NCBI GenBank assembly: GCA_013287745.1
Contig: JABDDF010000016.1
Location: 1 to 35,568, forward strand
Source: Gammaproteobacteria bacterium
GTDB taxonomy: Bacteria; Pseudomonadota; Gammaproteobacteria; DSM-16500
Direction: 5' to 3'
DNA length: 35,568 nt
Shown piece by piece: positions 7,416 to 15,580 of the stretch. Each line of letters starts with the position of its first letter. Positions within the stretch are counted from its first letter, which is position 1. Position numbers and translations under genes: made by a program. Under the pieces are notes generated by a model. The model did not search any database, was not told the DNA's origin, and saw only the letters and a list, made by a program, of their open reading frames with translations.

Positions 7416-8405
7416 CTACACCCCCAATACAACCGCCCCCGCTGTCATCCCCGCCCCTGCCGCCGCCAATAATATTTTTTCACCTGTCAAAAAAGGTTTG
7501 CTTTGATGTGTCAAGGACAGCGCAAGTGGAATCCCTGCCGCCGATGAATTTCCATATTCATCGACAATGGAAATAATTTTTTCTGAATGAATCCCCAACT
7601 TCTTTGCTGTATTTTCTGCGATTCGAGAATTAGCCTGATGCGGAACAAAATATTGAATATCGGCAGATGATAAATGTGCATTCATCAGGGCTTGAGATGC
7701 GCACGCCGTCATCATTTTCACCGCTTGGCTAAATATAGCTGGCCCATTATGCAATTTCATTTTGTAATCGCAAGATGAAATTTCTGGTGTAAAAGGTTTT
7801 TCACTTCCTCCTGCTGCTATGGAAATTAAATCATATGAGCTGCCGTCTGATAAAAAATTCAGACCCAATATTCCCTTGCTTTGATCGGTCGTTGGTTTAA
7901 GGATTACCGCACCAGCAGCATCGCCGAACAAGATAGCACTATGACATTCGGATAAATTAATTCGACGACTTAAAATATTAGCTGCGACGATGAGCGCTGC
8001 TTTTTTATGTGTGCGTACGAAGCTATCAGCCATCATCAATGCATTAAGAAATCCAGAACAGGCACCTGATAAATCGTAGGCGCAAACATTCGAAAGACCT
8101 AGGCGATGTGCAAGCAAGGGTGCAGTGGGCGGTAATAAATGATCAGGCGTTGAGGTTGCAAGAATGCTTAGAGCAATTTCTTCTCGTGAGACATCTGCAT
8201 TTTTAATCGCAGCATCGCCTGCTTTTTCTGCCAGATCGACTAACAATTCACCTTCTTCAGCCCAGGCCCTCGTTTTGATACCGGTTCTTTGTTCTATCCA
8301 ACCGGATTCAAGATGAAAGTGACTCTCTAATTGATGATTATCAATGCGATTTGAAGGCGCGTAATGACCAAAACCAGCAAACTCACTGACAAGAATAGCG
8401 CTCAT
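7416..8405 (-). CDS. bioZ: FabH-like ketoacyl synthase III, probable BioZ
   Basis: KAS III (thiolase-fold) condensing enzyme of 329 aa. The catalytic triad is complete: C116 in DLSGACSGF, H256 in VPHQAN and N286 in EYGNSSAAG. It diverges from bioABDF, and its probable promoter overlaps the bioO operator, so it is most likely part of the biotin regulon. Known BioZ enzymes of alphaproteobacteria condense glutaryl-CoA with malonyl-ACP to give 3-ketopimeloyl-ACP, replacing the BioC/BioH route to pimeloyl-ACP; no bioC or bioH is seen here. Two arginines (R147, R148) lie where the acyl pocket of FabH-type enzymes is formed and could bind a carboxylate. Alternative: a housekeeping or specialised FabH paralogue. 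Family is firm; the BioZ role is inferred from context. Confidence 0.75.
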   Translation of the reverse strand: MSAILVSEFAGFGHYAPSNRIDNHQLESHFHLESGWIEQRTGIKTRAWAEEGELLVDLAEKAGDAAIKNADVSREEIALSILATSTPDHLLPPTAPLLAHRLGLSNVCAYDLSGACSGFLNALMMADSFVRTHKKAALIVAANILSRRINLSECHSAILFGDAAGAVILKPTTDQSKGILGLNFLSDGSSYDLISIAAGGSEKPFTPEISSCDYKMKLHNGPAIFSQAVKMMTACASQALMNAHLSSADIQYFVPHQANSRIAENTAKKLGIHSEKIISIVDEYGNSSAAGIPLALSLTHQSKPFLTGEKILLAAAGAGMTAGAVVLGV

Positions 8406-8435
8406 AAAGCAACACCTTGTTTTTGATTTTTAGCC

Positions 8436-8463
8436 ACTATATGCTAGTGCTCTCAATTGTCAA
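8436..8463 (-). promoter_or_regulatory. Promoter of the bioZ-like gene
   Basis: On the minus strand a consensus -35 TTGACA (8463-8458) is followed after 16 bases by -10 TATAGT (8441-8436). It lies about 30 bp before the bioZ-like start codon. The -35 box falls inside the left half of the bioO operator, so BirA bound there should block it. Confidence 0.7.
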
Positions 8464-8488
8464 CCAAGAATTAATACAAGGTTTACAA
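8457..8488. promoter_or_regulatory. bioO, BirA operator
   Basis: Half-sites TTGTCAACC (8457-8465) and GGTTTACAA (8480-8488) form an inverted repeat with a 14-base spacer. The E. coli bioO consensus is TTGTAAACC/GGTTTACAA, so the right half is perfect and the left has one change. It lies between the divergent bioZ-like gene and bioA, as the E. coli operator lies between bioA and bioBFCD. Confidence 0.9.
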
Positions 8489-8503
8489 GAAAATGGAGCG
8501 TAT

Positions 8504-9847
8504 ATGAAAATTGATATGAATACTTTAAATAATTGGGATCAGTCTTACAGTTGGCATCCCTTTACACAAATGCAAGAGTACCTGGAGCATGGTCCCTTGC
8601 ACATTAGCCATGCCAAAGGATCTTGGTTGTATGATCTTGAAGGCAGACGTTATCTTGATGGCAATGCTTCTAATTGGACCAATGTTCATGGTCATAGTGA
8701 TCCAGAATTGAATGAGGCGCTCATACAGCAATTAGGCACTTTACAACAATCCAGTTACAAAGATCTCAGTCATCCTGCTGCATCGCAGCTTTGTCACGAA
8801 TTAAGCAGCATTGCACCGCCTGGACTCGAACGTTCTTTTTTTACAGACAATGGCGCGTCTTCTGTTGAAGCTGCATTGAAATTGTCTTTTCAATATTGGC
8901 AATTGACAGGTCATCCGCAAAAAAAATTAATTATTGGTATGGAAGGCGGCTATCATGGCGATACCTTTGGTGCGATGTCTGCAGGAAACTCGCATTTTCA
9001 TCAGCGATTTTCAGAATGGTTTTTGCCAGCCCATTATTTTAAAGCACCTCAGCATGACGATATGTCGGAAAGCTTGGCTGATCTTGACCGCCTGCTTAAA
9101 GCCTATGGCGATCAAACAGCGATTTTATTTTTAGAACCTTCTGTGCAAGGACCGCGTGGCATGTATTTGCAACCAGCGGGATTTTTACAGGCGGTTGCTG
9201 AACGTTGTAAGGCATATAACATCCATTTAGCTTTGGATGAAATTTTCGTGGGTCTAGGACGTTTAGGCCATATGCTTGTCTCTACTGCTGAAAACGTAAC
9301 AGCAGATTTTCTCTGTTTATCTAAAACCTTAACCGGCGGTTATTTACCCTTAGCTGTTACTTTAACAACGCAAAAAATTTACCAAGCTTTTTTAGGTGAT
9401 TTTAGTGAAGGAAAAACCTTTCTTCATGGACATACCTTTGCTGCTAATCCTCTTGCAACAGCGGTGAGTATTAAAAATATTGAAAAACTAAAACGCTATG
9501 TCGCAAATGGCGCACTGCAAAACACTTGCGATTATTTTGGTGAAAGTATTAAATCTCATTTTGCCAAACATCCCTTTGTAAAAGCGGTGCGGCAACGCGG
9601 TCTTGCCTGCGCGCTAGAATTAGCAACTGATAACAAGGAACGCGTCGCTCATCATCTTTCACTTTATTTACGCGATAAGGAAGTTTTATTGCGAGGTGTG
9701 GGGAATACGCTTTTGATCGTGCCGCCCTTATGTATTACTAAGCTTGAAATTGATTTTCTATGTCAACAAACTGCAGCAGCTATCTCGGAATACAGGCATG
9801 AATTTATCATTGGCAGATCTAGAACACCTTTATCAATTGCCGTTTAA
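8504..9847 (+). CDS. bioA: Adenosylmethionine-8-amino-7-oxononanoate aminotransferase
   Basis: PLP enzyme that converts KAPA to DAPA with S-adenosylmethionine as amino donor, the third-last step of biotin synthesis. From ATG 8504 (MKIDMNTLNNW, 447 aa) the PLP lysine is K274 in LSKTLTGGY and the PLP-nitrogen aspartate is D245 in ALDEIFVGLGRLG, both at the E. coli BioA positions. The open frame reaches back to 8417, but that part covers the operator; GGAG at 8494-8497 supports 8504. First gene of a four-gene operon controlled by bioO; overlaps bioB by 50 bp. Confidence 0.96.
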   Translation: MKIDMNTLNNWDQSYSWHPFTQMQEYLEHGPLHISHAKGSWLYDLEGRRYLDGNASNWTNVHGHSDPELNEALIQQLGTLQQSSYKDLSHPAASQLCHELSSIAPPGLERSFFTDNGASSVEAALKLSFQYWQLTGHPQKKLIIGMEGGYHGDTFGAMSAGNSHFHQRFSEWFLPAHYFKAPQHDDMSESLADLDRLLKAYGDQTAILFLEPSVQGPRGMYLQPAGFLQAVAERCKAYNIHLALDEIFVGLGRLGHMLVSTAENVTADFLCLSKTLTGGYLPLAVTLTTQKIYQAFLGDFSEGKTFLHGHTFAANPLATAVSIKNIEKLKRYVANGALQNTCDYFGESIKSHFAKHPFVKAVRQRGLACALELATDNKERVAHHLSLYLRDKEVLLRGVGNTLLIVPPLCITKLEIDFLCQQTAAAISEYRHEFIIGRSRTPLSIAV

Positions 9848-10751
9848 TGAATTGATAAAACAGTCACATGAGATTTATCGGCAGCATCATGCTGTAAATA
9901 CGATTCATTTATGCGGCTCGCTTTCGATAAAAACAGGCAATTGTCCTGAAGATTGTGCTTATTGTCCGCAGTCAGTGCACTATCACACTTATGTGTCCAA
10001 GGAAGCGCTGCTCGATGCTGATGATGTTTTAAAAGTAGCTCGTTATGCACGAACACTGGGTGTTGGGCATTTTTGCCTAGGTGCTGCTTGGAGTATTGTT
10101 CCTAAGGGCAGTGCCTTTCAAAAGCTTTTGGATATAGTCAGAAAAGTCCATAGCACGGGTTTGCAAGTGTGTTGCAGTTTAGGCAGTATTTCTGAAGAAC
10201 AAGCACAAGCATTATTAGAAGCGGGATGCACAACTTATAATTATAACTTAGATACCTCGCCTGAATTTTATCCCAAGATTATTACAACACGCAGCTTTGA
10301 ATCTCGTTATCAAACCTTGCAAATGCTTCGCAAAACAAAATTGAAAATTTCCTGCGGTGGTATTTTGGGCATGGGTGAATCGATAGCAGATCGCTTGAAG
10401 TTGATTCAATATATCAGTCAATTATCTCCGCAGCCTGAAATGGTGCCGCTCAATGCACTGGTCGCAATAGAGGGTACACCGCTTGGACAGAAATCTTTTA
10501 TTGATCCTTTTGAATATGTCCGTATTGTCGCTATTGCGCGTATGGCCATGCCGCGAAGCATTCTTGCGATGGCGGCAGGCCGCCACCAAATGTCTTTCGA
10601 AACGCAGGCCCTTGCTTTTTTCAGTGGCGCAAATGCAATTTACATTGGCGAACGTATTTTAGTTACACCAACACCGGCTCTCAATGCCGATCTCGACATG
10701 CTGAAAAAACTTGGAATGAAGACTTATGAAAACAATATTGATATCAGGTAA
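9798..10751 (+). CDS. bioB: Biotin synthase
   Basis: Radical-SAM enzyme that inserts sulfur into dethiobiotin to give biotin. The cluster-binding cysteines are in GNCPEDCAYCPQS (C49, C53, C56 counted from ATG 9798), and the conserved YNYNLDTSPEFY follows. Length 317 aa. The frame is open from 9744, but ATG 9798 (MNLSLADLEHLY) gives the normal family N-terminus. The gene lies within the overlap chain bioA-bioB-bioD-bioF, overlapping bioD by 26 bp, which suggests translational coupling. Confidence 0.97.
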   Translation: MNLSLADLEHLYQLPFNELIKQSHEIYRQHHAVNTIHLCGSLSIKTGNCPEDCAYCPQSVHYHTYVSKEALLDADDVLKVARYARTLGVGHFCLGAAWSIVPKGSAFQKLLDIVRKVHSTGLQVCCSLGSISEEQAQALLEAGCTTYNYNLDTSPEFYPKIITTRSFESRYQTLQMLRKTKLKISCGGILGMGESIADRLKLIQYISQLSPQPEMVPLNALVAIEGTPLGQKSFIDPFEYVRIVAIARMAMPRSILAMAAGRHQMSFETQALAFFSGANAIYIGERILVTPTPALNADLDMLKKLGMKTYENNIDIR

Positions 10752-11394
10752 TGACACGGGTATTGGTAAGACTTGGGTTTGTCGAGCCCTTGCCAGCTAT
10801 CTCACCTCGCATCAGAAAAATGTGCAAGTAGTCAAAGTGGTTGAAACAGGCATTACTGGCGATCAAAAAGGTGATGCAGAAACAGCGATTGAGAATTGCG
10901 TCCCTTCCAATTGCCAAGCTTTCACTTTATATTCCTTCACCGCACCGCTTGCACCCGTTACAGCAGCAGGCAAGGTGGGTTGCAAGTTGAATCTTGAAGA
11001 TATTCTTTGCAAGATTAGAAATTTACCTGAGGCAGATTGGCGTATTCTTGAAACGGCGGGAGGACTTGCTGTTCCCTTAGATGAAACAGGATTAGATACG
11101 GTTGATCTAGCCTTGAGTTTACCCGTCGATTATTTATTACTTGTCGTTCAAAATCGATTGGGTGCGATACATCAAGCGCGTATGTTGGCTGCCTATACCC
11201 CTTCAACCATAGCCGCAGGTCTTTGGTTCAATGATGCAATGCCAGTCGATAATGAAGTCACTTATTCTAATTATTCAGAACTTGCCAATCTTTCAATACC
11301 GATATGGGGACATCAAGCGCACGAGTCACAAACCTTGCATTTTTTTGATTCTTTTCCCATCGCGCATTTTTTAAAGTTCGCGAATTATGCATAA
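10726..11394 (+). CDS. bioD: Dethiobiotin synthetase
   Basis: ATP-dependent carboxylase that closes the ureido ring of DAPA to form dethiobiotin. The P-loop GNDTGIGKT is at residues 8-16 and the ETAGGLAVPLDE motif of the family is present in the middle. Length 222 aa, normal. The start overlaps the end of bioB by 26 bp, and the stop overlaps the start of bioF by 8 bp. Confidence 0.95.
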   Translation: MKTILISGNDTGIGKTWVCRALASYLTSHQKNVQVVKVVETGITGDQKGDAETAIENCVPSNCQAFTLYSFTAPLAPVTAAGKVGCKLNLEDILCKIRNLPEADWRILETAGGLAVPLDETGLDTVDLALSLPVDYLLLVVQNRLGAIHQARMLAAYTPSTIAAGLWFNDAMPVDNEVTYSNYSELANLSIPIWGHQAHESQTLHFFDSFPIAHFLKFANYA

Positions 11395-12592
11395 GGTTTT
11401 AAATCAACATATTCATGAATATTTAAAAGAACGAGAAGAAACAAAGTTGCTGAGAGAATTGACTGCCTGTTCTGTTAGAAATAATTCGACTGATTTGTAT
11501 TTAAATCTTAATGATTATCTTCAGTTAAGCCGACATCCCCTCATCATTGAAGCAGCTCAAAAAGCCTTGGCGGAATGGGGAACGACTTCGAGTGGTTCTC
11601 CTGTCGTCGGTAGTTATTGGCCTATTCATCAGGAATTAGAAGAGGCTTTGAAGGAATGGTGTGGCTTTGAATATGGCTTACTTTGGAATTCCGGTTATAC
11701 AGCAAATAAAGCCTTGCTAAGCAGCTTGCCTCAAAAAAATGATGTGGTCTTAGTCGATCGCTATGTTCACAATAGTGTTCTAATAGGTATGCGGGAAACG
11801 CAGGCTAAATTGATCCGCTATCGTCATTTGGACTTAAATCATCTTGAAGATTTACTTCGTCTTTACACACATCCAGATCGTACTGTATTTGTCGTGACAG
11901 AATCGGTATTTAGTATGGAAGGAGATTATCCTGATTTGAAGCAAATGCGTTTGTTAAAAGATCGCTATCAATTTTTTTGGATTGTTGATGAAGCGCATGC
12001 TATGGGTTGGTACGGGCCAAGAGGTAATGGGCTTGTGGCAACATTTGGCGTGGAAAAAGAGGTCGATATTTTAGTTGCTACGCTTGGAAAATCGCTTGCT
12101 AGTCAAGGTGCCTTCACTCTTTTCCATGATCGTCATTTGCGCTCGTATTTATTAAATCGCACACCTGAGTTTATCTATTCTACCTATCTGACACCAGCTG
12201 CAACGGCAGCTAGCTTGGCCGCGATAGAAGTGATTCAAACAGAATTGATCGCGCGTCAATCTCAATGGCTTTCTCAGACTTTACAGCTCAAAAATAGCTT
12301 AACGCATTTTTTTCCGAGCCTGCCCTTGTATGATAGTCCCATTCTGCCTCTTGTTATTGGCGACCCAGAAACTACACTGCGATTGGCAGCAGAGCTTGCA
12401 GAACAGCATCATATTTACGTAGGCGTCATTCGTCCACCGAGTGTTCCCAAAGGGACTAGCCGTCTTCGTCTTTCTTTACATTGCAATCTAGCCTTTGATT
12501 CGCTCGCGCAAATACTAGAAGATTTTTTCAAAAAGCCGGTGAAAAAAAGAGGCGAACATGCAAAAAAAACTGGCTATCTCATTTTTGAATGA
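11387..12592 (+). CDS. bioF: 8-amino-7-oxononanoate synthase
   Basis: PLP enzyme that condenses pimeloyl-ACP (or -CoA) with L-alanine to form KAPA, the first committed step of biotin ring assembly. The PLP lysine is K235 in ATLGKSLASQGAF, and DEAHAMGWYG (201-210) holds the PLP-ring aspartate and histidine. Length 401 aa, slightly longer than E. coli (384) because of a Lys-rich tail. Last gene of the bio operon; the order A-B-D-F differs from E. coli (A | B-F-C-D), and bioC is absent. Confidence 0.95.
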   Translation: MHKVLNQHIHEYLKEREETKLLRELTACSVRNNSTDLYLNLNDYLQLSRHPLIIEAAQKALAEWGTTSSGSPVVGSYWPIHQELEEALKEWCGFEYGLLWNSGYTANKALLSSLPQKNDVVLVDRYVHNSVLIGMRETQAKLIRYRHLDLNHLEDLLRLYTHPDRTVFVVTESVFSMEGDYPDLKQMRLLKDRYQFFWIVDEAHAMGWYGPRGNGLVATFGVEKEVDILVATLGKSLASQGAFTLFHDRHLRSYLLNRTPEFIYSTYLTPAATAASLAAIEVIQTELIARQSQWLSQTLQLKNSLTHFFPSLPLYDSPILPLVIGDPETTLRLAAELAEQHHIYVGVIRPPSVPKGTSRLRLSLHCNLAFDSLAQILEDFFKKPVKKRGEHAKKTGYLIFE

Positions 12593-12650
12593 TTAAACTT
12601 ACGGGCTCAAAACTATCCTAGAACAATAAACGTCGAGTAAGGATATAAGC

Positions 12651-13256
12651 GTGAAGGATGAAATAGATCAAAAGCGGCGCTGTTATTTGCGTCGTGCAAC
12701 AACATTAGTCGGTGGTATCGGATTGGCGGCGGCTTCTGTGCCTTTCTTTTCTTATTGGATGCCAAGTGCAGATACTGAAGCAGCTGCGGCGCCTCTCAAG
12801 ATCGATATTAGTTCGCTTAAACCAAGAGAGCAGCTCACAGTACCTTGGCGTGGTATGCCTGTTTGGGTGATATCGCGAGATCAAGCCATGTTAGATACTT
12901 TGCCGAAGTTGAGCCCCATCTTGCGTGATCCACTCTGCGAGCAAGATCAGCAGCCAAAATACTGTAAGAACATCCACCGTTCTATCAAGCCGCAAATTTT
13001 TATTGCCATTGGAATTTGTACTCACTTAGGTTGTGTGCCCACTTACAGACCTGATCTTGCCAGTGTTGCTCCCGATTGGTTGGGCGGATTTTACTGTCCC
13101 TGTCATGGTTCTAAGTATGATTTGGCTGGACGGGTTTTTCAAAATGTGCCAGCTCCATTAAATCTTAAAATTCCACGTCACATGTATTTAAGCGATACGG
13201 AAATTGTCGTTGGTGAAGACCATGACGGCGTTCAAGGTGCGATTTCCATCAGCTAA
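12651..13256 (+). CDS. petA: Ubiquinol-cytochrome c reductase, Rieske Fe-S subunit
   Basis: 2Fe-2S subunit of the bc1 complex. The cluster motifs are C123-T-H125-L-G-C128 and C149-P-C151-H152, complete with the disulfide cysteines. The N-terminus has a double arginine (RRATTLVGGIGLAAA) ahead of the single membrane helix, the pattern of a Tat-exported Rieske protein. It starts at GTG 12651 with AAGGA eight bases upstream; 201 aa. First gene of petABC, 58 bp after bioF with no terminator visible between. Confidence 0.97.
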   Translation: MKDEIDQKRRCYLRRATTLVGGIGLAAASVPFFSYWMPSADTEAAAAPLKIDISSLKPREQLTVPWRGMPVWVISRDQAMLDTLPKLSPILRDPLCEQDQQPKYCKNIHRSIKPQIFIAIGICTHLGCVPTYRPDLASVAPDWLGGFYCPCHGSKYDLAGRVFQNVPAPLNLKIPRHMYLSDTEIVVGEDHDGVQGAISIS

Positions 13257-13289
13257 TGCCAGAACAAAAAAAGGAGTTAAAAATAACTA

Positions 13290-14522
13290 ATGTCTGAACA
13301 TGCCTCTCAAAAAAACCGTTTTATGGAATGGATAGATAAGCGATATCCATGGACTGAGTTTATGCGTAAGCATTTAAGCGAATATTACGCGCCCAAGAAT
13401 TTTAATTTTTGGTATTTTTTTGGTTCATTTTCATTGCTTGTGTTTGTCATGCAAATTGTGACGGGCATCTGGTTGGTGATGGAGTATACGCCAACGGCTG
13501 ATGGTTCATTTGCCTCAGTGCAGCATATTATGCGCGAAGTTCGCTATGGTTGGTTGTTACGTTTCATGCATACCACGGGTGCCTCCGCCTTTTTTATCGT
13601 GGTTTATTTGCATATGTATCGCGGCTTAATTTATGGTTCTTATCAAAAACCGCGTGAATTAGTATGGCTAATCGGCATGGTGATTTATTTTATGCTGCTG
13701 ATAGAAGCTTTTACCGGCTATGTTCTGCCATGGGGACAAATGTCTTATTGGGGTGCTGCGGTTATTACTTCCTTTGCGAGTGCCGTGCCCTACATGGGCG
13801 ATCTTATTTTGGTATGGCTGCGAGGTGGTTTTAGTGTCTCAGGCGTTTCCTTGCATCGATTCTTTTCCTTGCATGTCATTGCTATTCCCTTGGTGTTGGC
13901 TGTCTTGATCTTTGTGCACTTGGTTGCACTGCATCATGTTGGTTCGAATAATCCAGATGGTATCGACATTAAAGAAAAGAAAAATAAGGAAGGTATTCCC
14001 TTAGATGGCATTCCTTTTCATCCCTATTACACCGTCAAGGATTTGGTGGGCGTCGTTGTCTTCCTATTTATATTTTGCTTAATTGTATTTTTCACACCGA
14101 CCATGGGCGGTTTGTTTATTGAACCAGATAATTTTGTCGTCGCAAATCCCATGGTGACACCACCTGAAATTTCACCAGTATGGTATATGACACCTTTCTA
14201 TGCCATGTTAAGAGCTATTCCAAATAAATTTTTTGGTTTGGTGACAATGGCAGCTGGCGTTGCGATTATGTTTGTCTTGCCTTGGCTTGATCGCAGCCGT
14301 GTACGTTCGATTCGCTATAAAGGTAGCTTATCTAAAATTGCAATAACGATCTTTGTGATTTGCTTTATTAGTTTGGGTTACTTGGGGCATGAATCAGTTT
14401 CAACGCTTCGCACAATAATGGCGCGCGTCTTTACCGTCGGTTATTTTGCTTTCTTTTTACTGATGCCCTTTTATACGGCGATGGAAAAAACTAAACCTTT
14501 ACCAGAACGGGTTACAGAATAA
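13290..14522 (+). CDS. petB: Ubiquinol-cytochrome c reductase, cytochrome b
   Basis: Membrane core of the bc1 complex that carries hemes bL and bH and both quinone sites. Length 410 aa, about eight helices. The first heme-histidine region (LRFMHTTGASAFFIVVYLHM) and the second (HRFFSLHVIAIPLVLAVLI) are clear. The Qo-site motif reads PVWY rather than the PEWY of mitochondria and alphaproteobacteria; PVWY is the usual form in beta/gammaproteobacteria. AAGGAG lies at 13271-13276. Same operon as petA. Confidence 0.97.
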   Translation: MSEHASQKNRFMEWIDKRYPWTEFMRKHLSEYYAPKNFNFWYFFGSFSLLVFVMQIVTGIWLVMEYTPTADGSFASVQHIMREVRYGWLLRFMHTTGASAFFIVVYLHMYRGLIYGSYQKPRELVWLIGMVIYFMLLIEAFTGYVLPWGQMSYWGAAVITSFASAVPYMGDLILVWLRGGFSVSGVSLHRFFSLHVIAIPLVLAVLIFVHLVALHHVGSNNPDGIDIKEKKNKEGIPLDGIPFHPYYTVKDLVGVVVFLFIFCLIVFFTPTMGGLFIEPDNFVVANPMVTPPEISPVWYMTPFYAMLRAIPNKFFGLVTMAAGVAIMFVLPWLDRSRVRSIRYKGSLSKIAITIFVICFISLGYLGHESVSTLRTIMARVFTVGYFAFFLLMPFYTAMEKTKPLPERVTE

Positions 14523-14533
14523 CAGACTTCTTT

Positions 14534-14614
14534 CGAAACCAAGCATTTTACTTTAGTTCAAGGCGCATTGGTTTCGAGCAGCGGAGTTTACATGCGAGTA
14601 AATGAGCAGCGGAG
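14534..14614 (+). repeat. petB-petC spacer: hairpin and 11-bp direct repeat
   Basis: An inverted repeat CGAAACCAA / TTGGTTTCG (14534-14542, 14568-14576) encloses a 25-base loop. Directly after it GAGCAGCGGAG occurs twice (14576-14586 and 14604-14614); the second copy supplies the petC ribosome binding site. The first copy looks like a duplicated decoy of that site. Confidence 0.5.
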
Positions 14615-14620
14615 AAAGCA

Positions 14621-15373
14621 ATGCAACGAAGAAATAAAGTAAAAGGCGAAGGTTTCAAAAGAAGTCTGATGATGCGTTATCTATTATTAGCCATATTAGT
14701 TTTCTCATTTTCTTCCCAGATTTGGGCAGAAGACGTACTTCCCATTGTTGATCATATGCAATTGGCGACTGCACCCATTGATCGTAGCAATATGAAATCG
14801 ATCAAGCGCGGTGCCAAATTTTTCGCTACTAATTGCATGACTTGTCATACTTTAATTTATTTGCGCTATGATAAAGTGGCGCAAGATGCTGGTATTACTT
14901 ATGACAAAATGCCGATTAATGTGAAGGTTTGGCCAAATGGTATTACACCGCCCGATCTTTCTTTAGAAGCCAGTGTGCGTGGTGTCAATTGGATTTACAC
15001 TTATTTGCATAGCTTCTATGTCGATTCAAAAAGACCAACGGGTGTTAATAATTTATTGGTACATAACACGGGTATGTCGGCTATTTTGGCGCCCTATCAA
15101 GGCGAGCAAGTGCTCGCGCCAAATCCAGAGCTTGATTTATTTGGTAAGGTCCAATGGTATACTATCTTGATCTTGAATCGACAAGGTTCAATGACACCAG
15201 AACAATTTGATGCGACAACGGCTGATGTCGTGAATTTTTTAGCTTATGCTGCTGAGCCCTATCATATTGAACAGCATCGCATTGGTAAGTGGGTGCTGGG
15301 ATTTTTGGTGGTGTTGTTTGTGCTGATGTATTTGTTGAAGCGTGAGTATTGGAAGGATGTTAAGGGGAAGTAA
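14621..15373 (+). CDS. petC: Ubiquinol-cytochrome c reductase, cytochrome c1
   Basis: Heme-c subunit that passes electrons from the Rieske protein to soluble or membrane-bound cytochrome c. The heme site is C72-M-T-C75-H76. A signal peptide (hydrophobic core about residues 19-33, cleavage after IWA) and a C-terminal anchor helix (WVLGFLVVLFVLMYLL) are present. ATG 14621 has GGAG seven bases upstream; ATG 14669 or 14672 would give a shorter N-region. Last gene of petABC; sspA, which often follows in gammaproteobacteria, is not here. Confidence 0.96.
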   Translation: MQRRNKVKGEGFKRSLMMRYLLLAILVFSFSSQIWAEDVLPIVDHMQLATAPIDRSNMKSIKRGAKFFATNCMTCHTLIYLRYDKVAQDAGITYDKMPINVKVWPNGITPPDLSLEASVRGVNWIYTYLHSFYVDSKRPTGVNNLLVHNTGMSAILAPYQGEQVLAPNPELDLFGKVQWYTILILNRQGSMTPEQFDATTADVVNFLAYAAEPYHIEQHRIGKWVLGFLVVLFVLMYLLKREYWKDVKGK

Positions 15374-15405
15374 AGGATTTAGGTATTATACCGAGATGAC
15401 GCAGC

Positions 15406-15544
15406 CCTCACCCCCTGCCCCTCTCCCCTCGCAAAAAGCGCTCCGGAAGAGGAGAGCGTCCTAAGTTATTTCGAGGCGAAAATTTAGAACTCTCCCCTCT
15501 TCCGGAGCGCTTTTTGCGAGGGGAGAGGGGCAGGGGGTGAGGGT
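15406..15544. repeat. 139-bp MITE-like hairpin element, copy 2
   Basis: Same 139-bp unit as at 7263 and 23122. Arms at about 15406-15460 and 15490-15544, with two mismatches. In this copy the GGGAGAG of one arm and CTCTCCC of the other have both changed (GGAAGAG/CTCTTCC), so the stem is kept by paired substitutions. It lies between petC and the first FUSC-like gene, both on the plus strand. Confidence 0.9.
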
Positions 15545-15580
15545 GCTTTTCGCGCTGTCTCGAAGGGTATATTAAACAAA

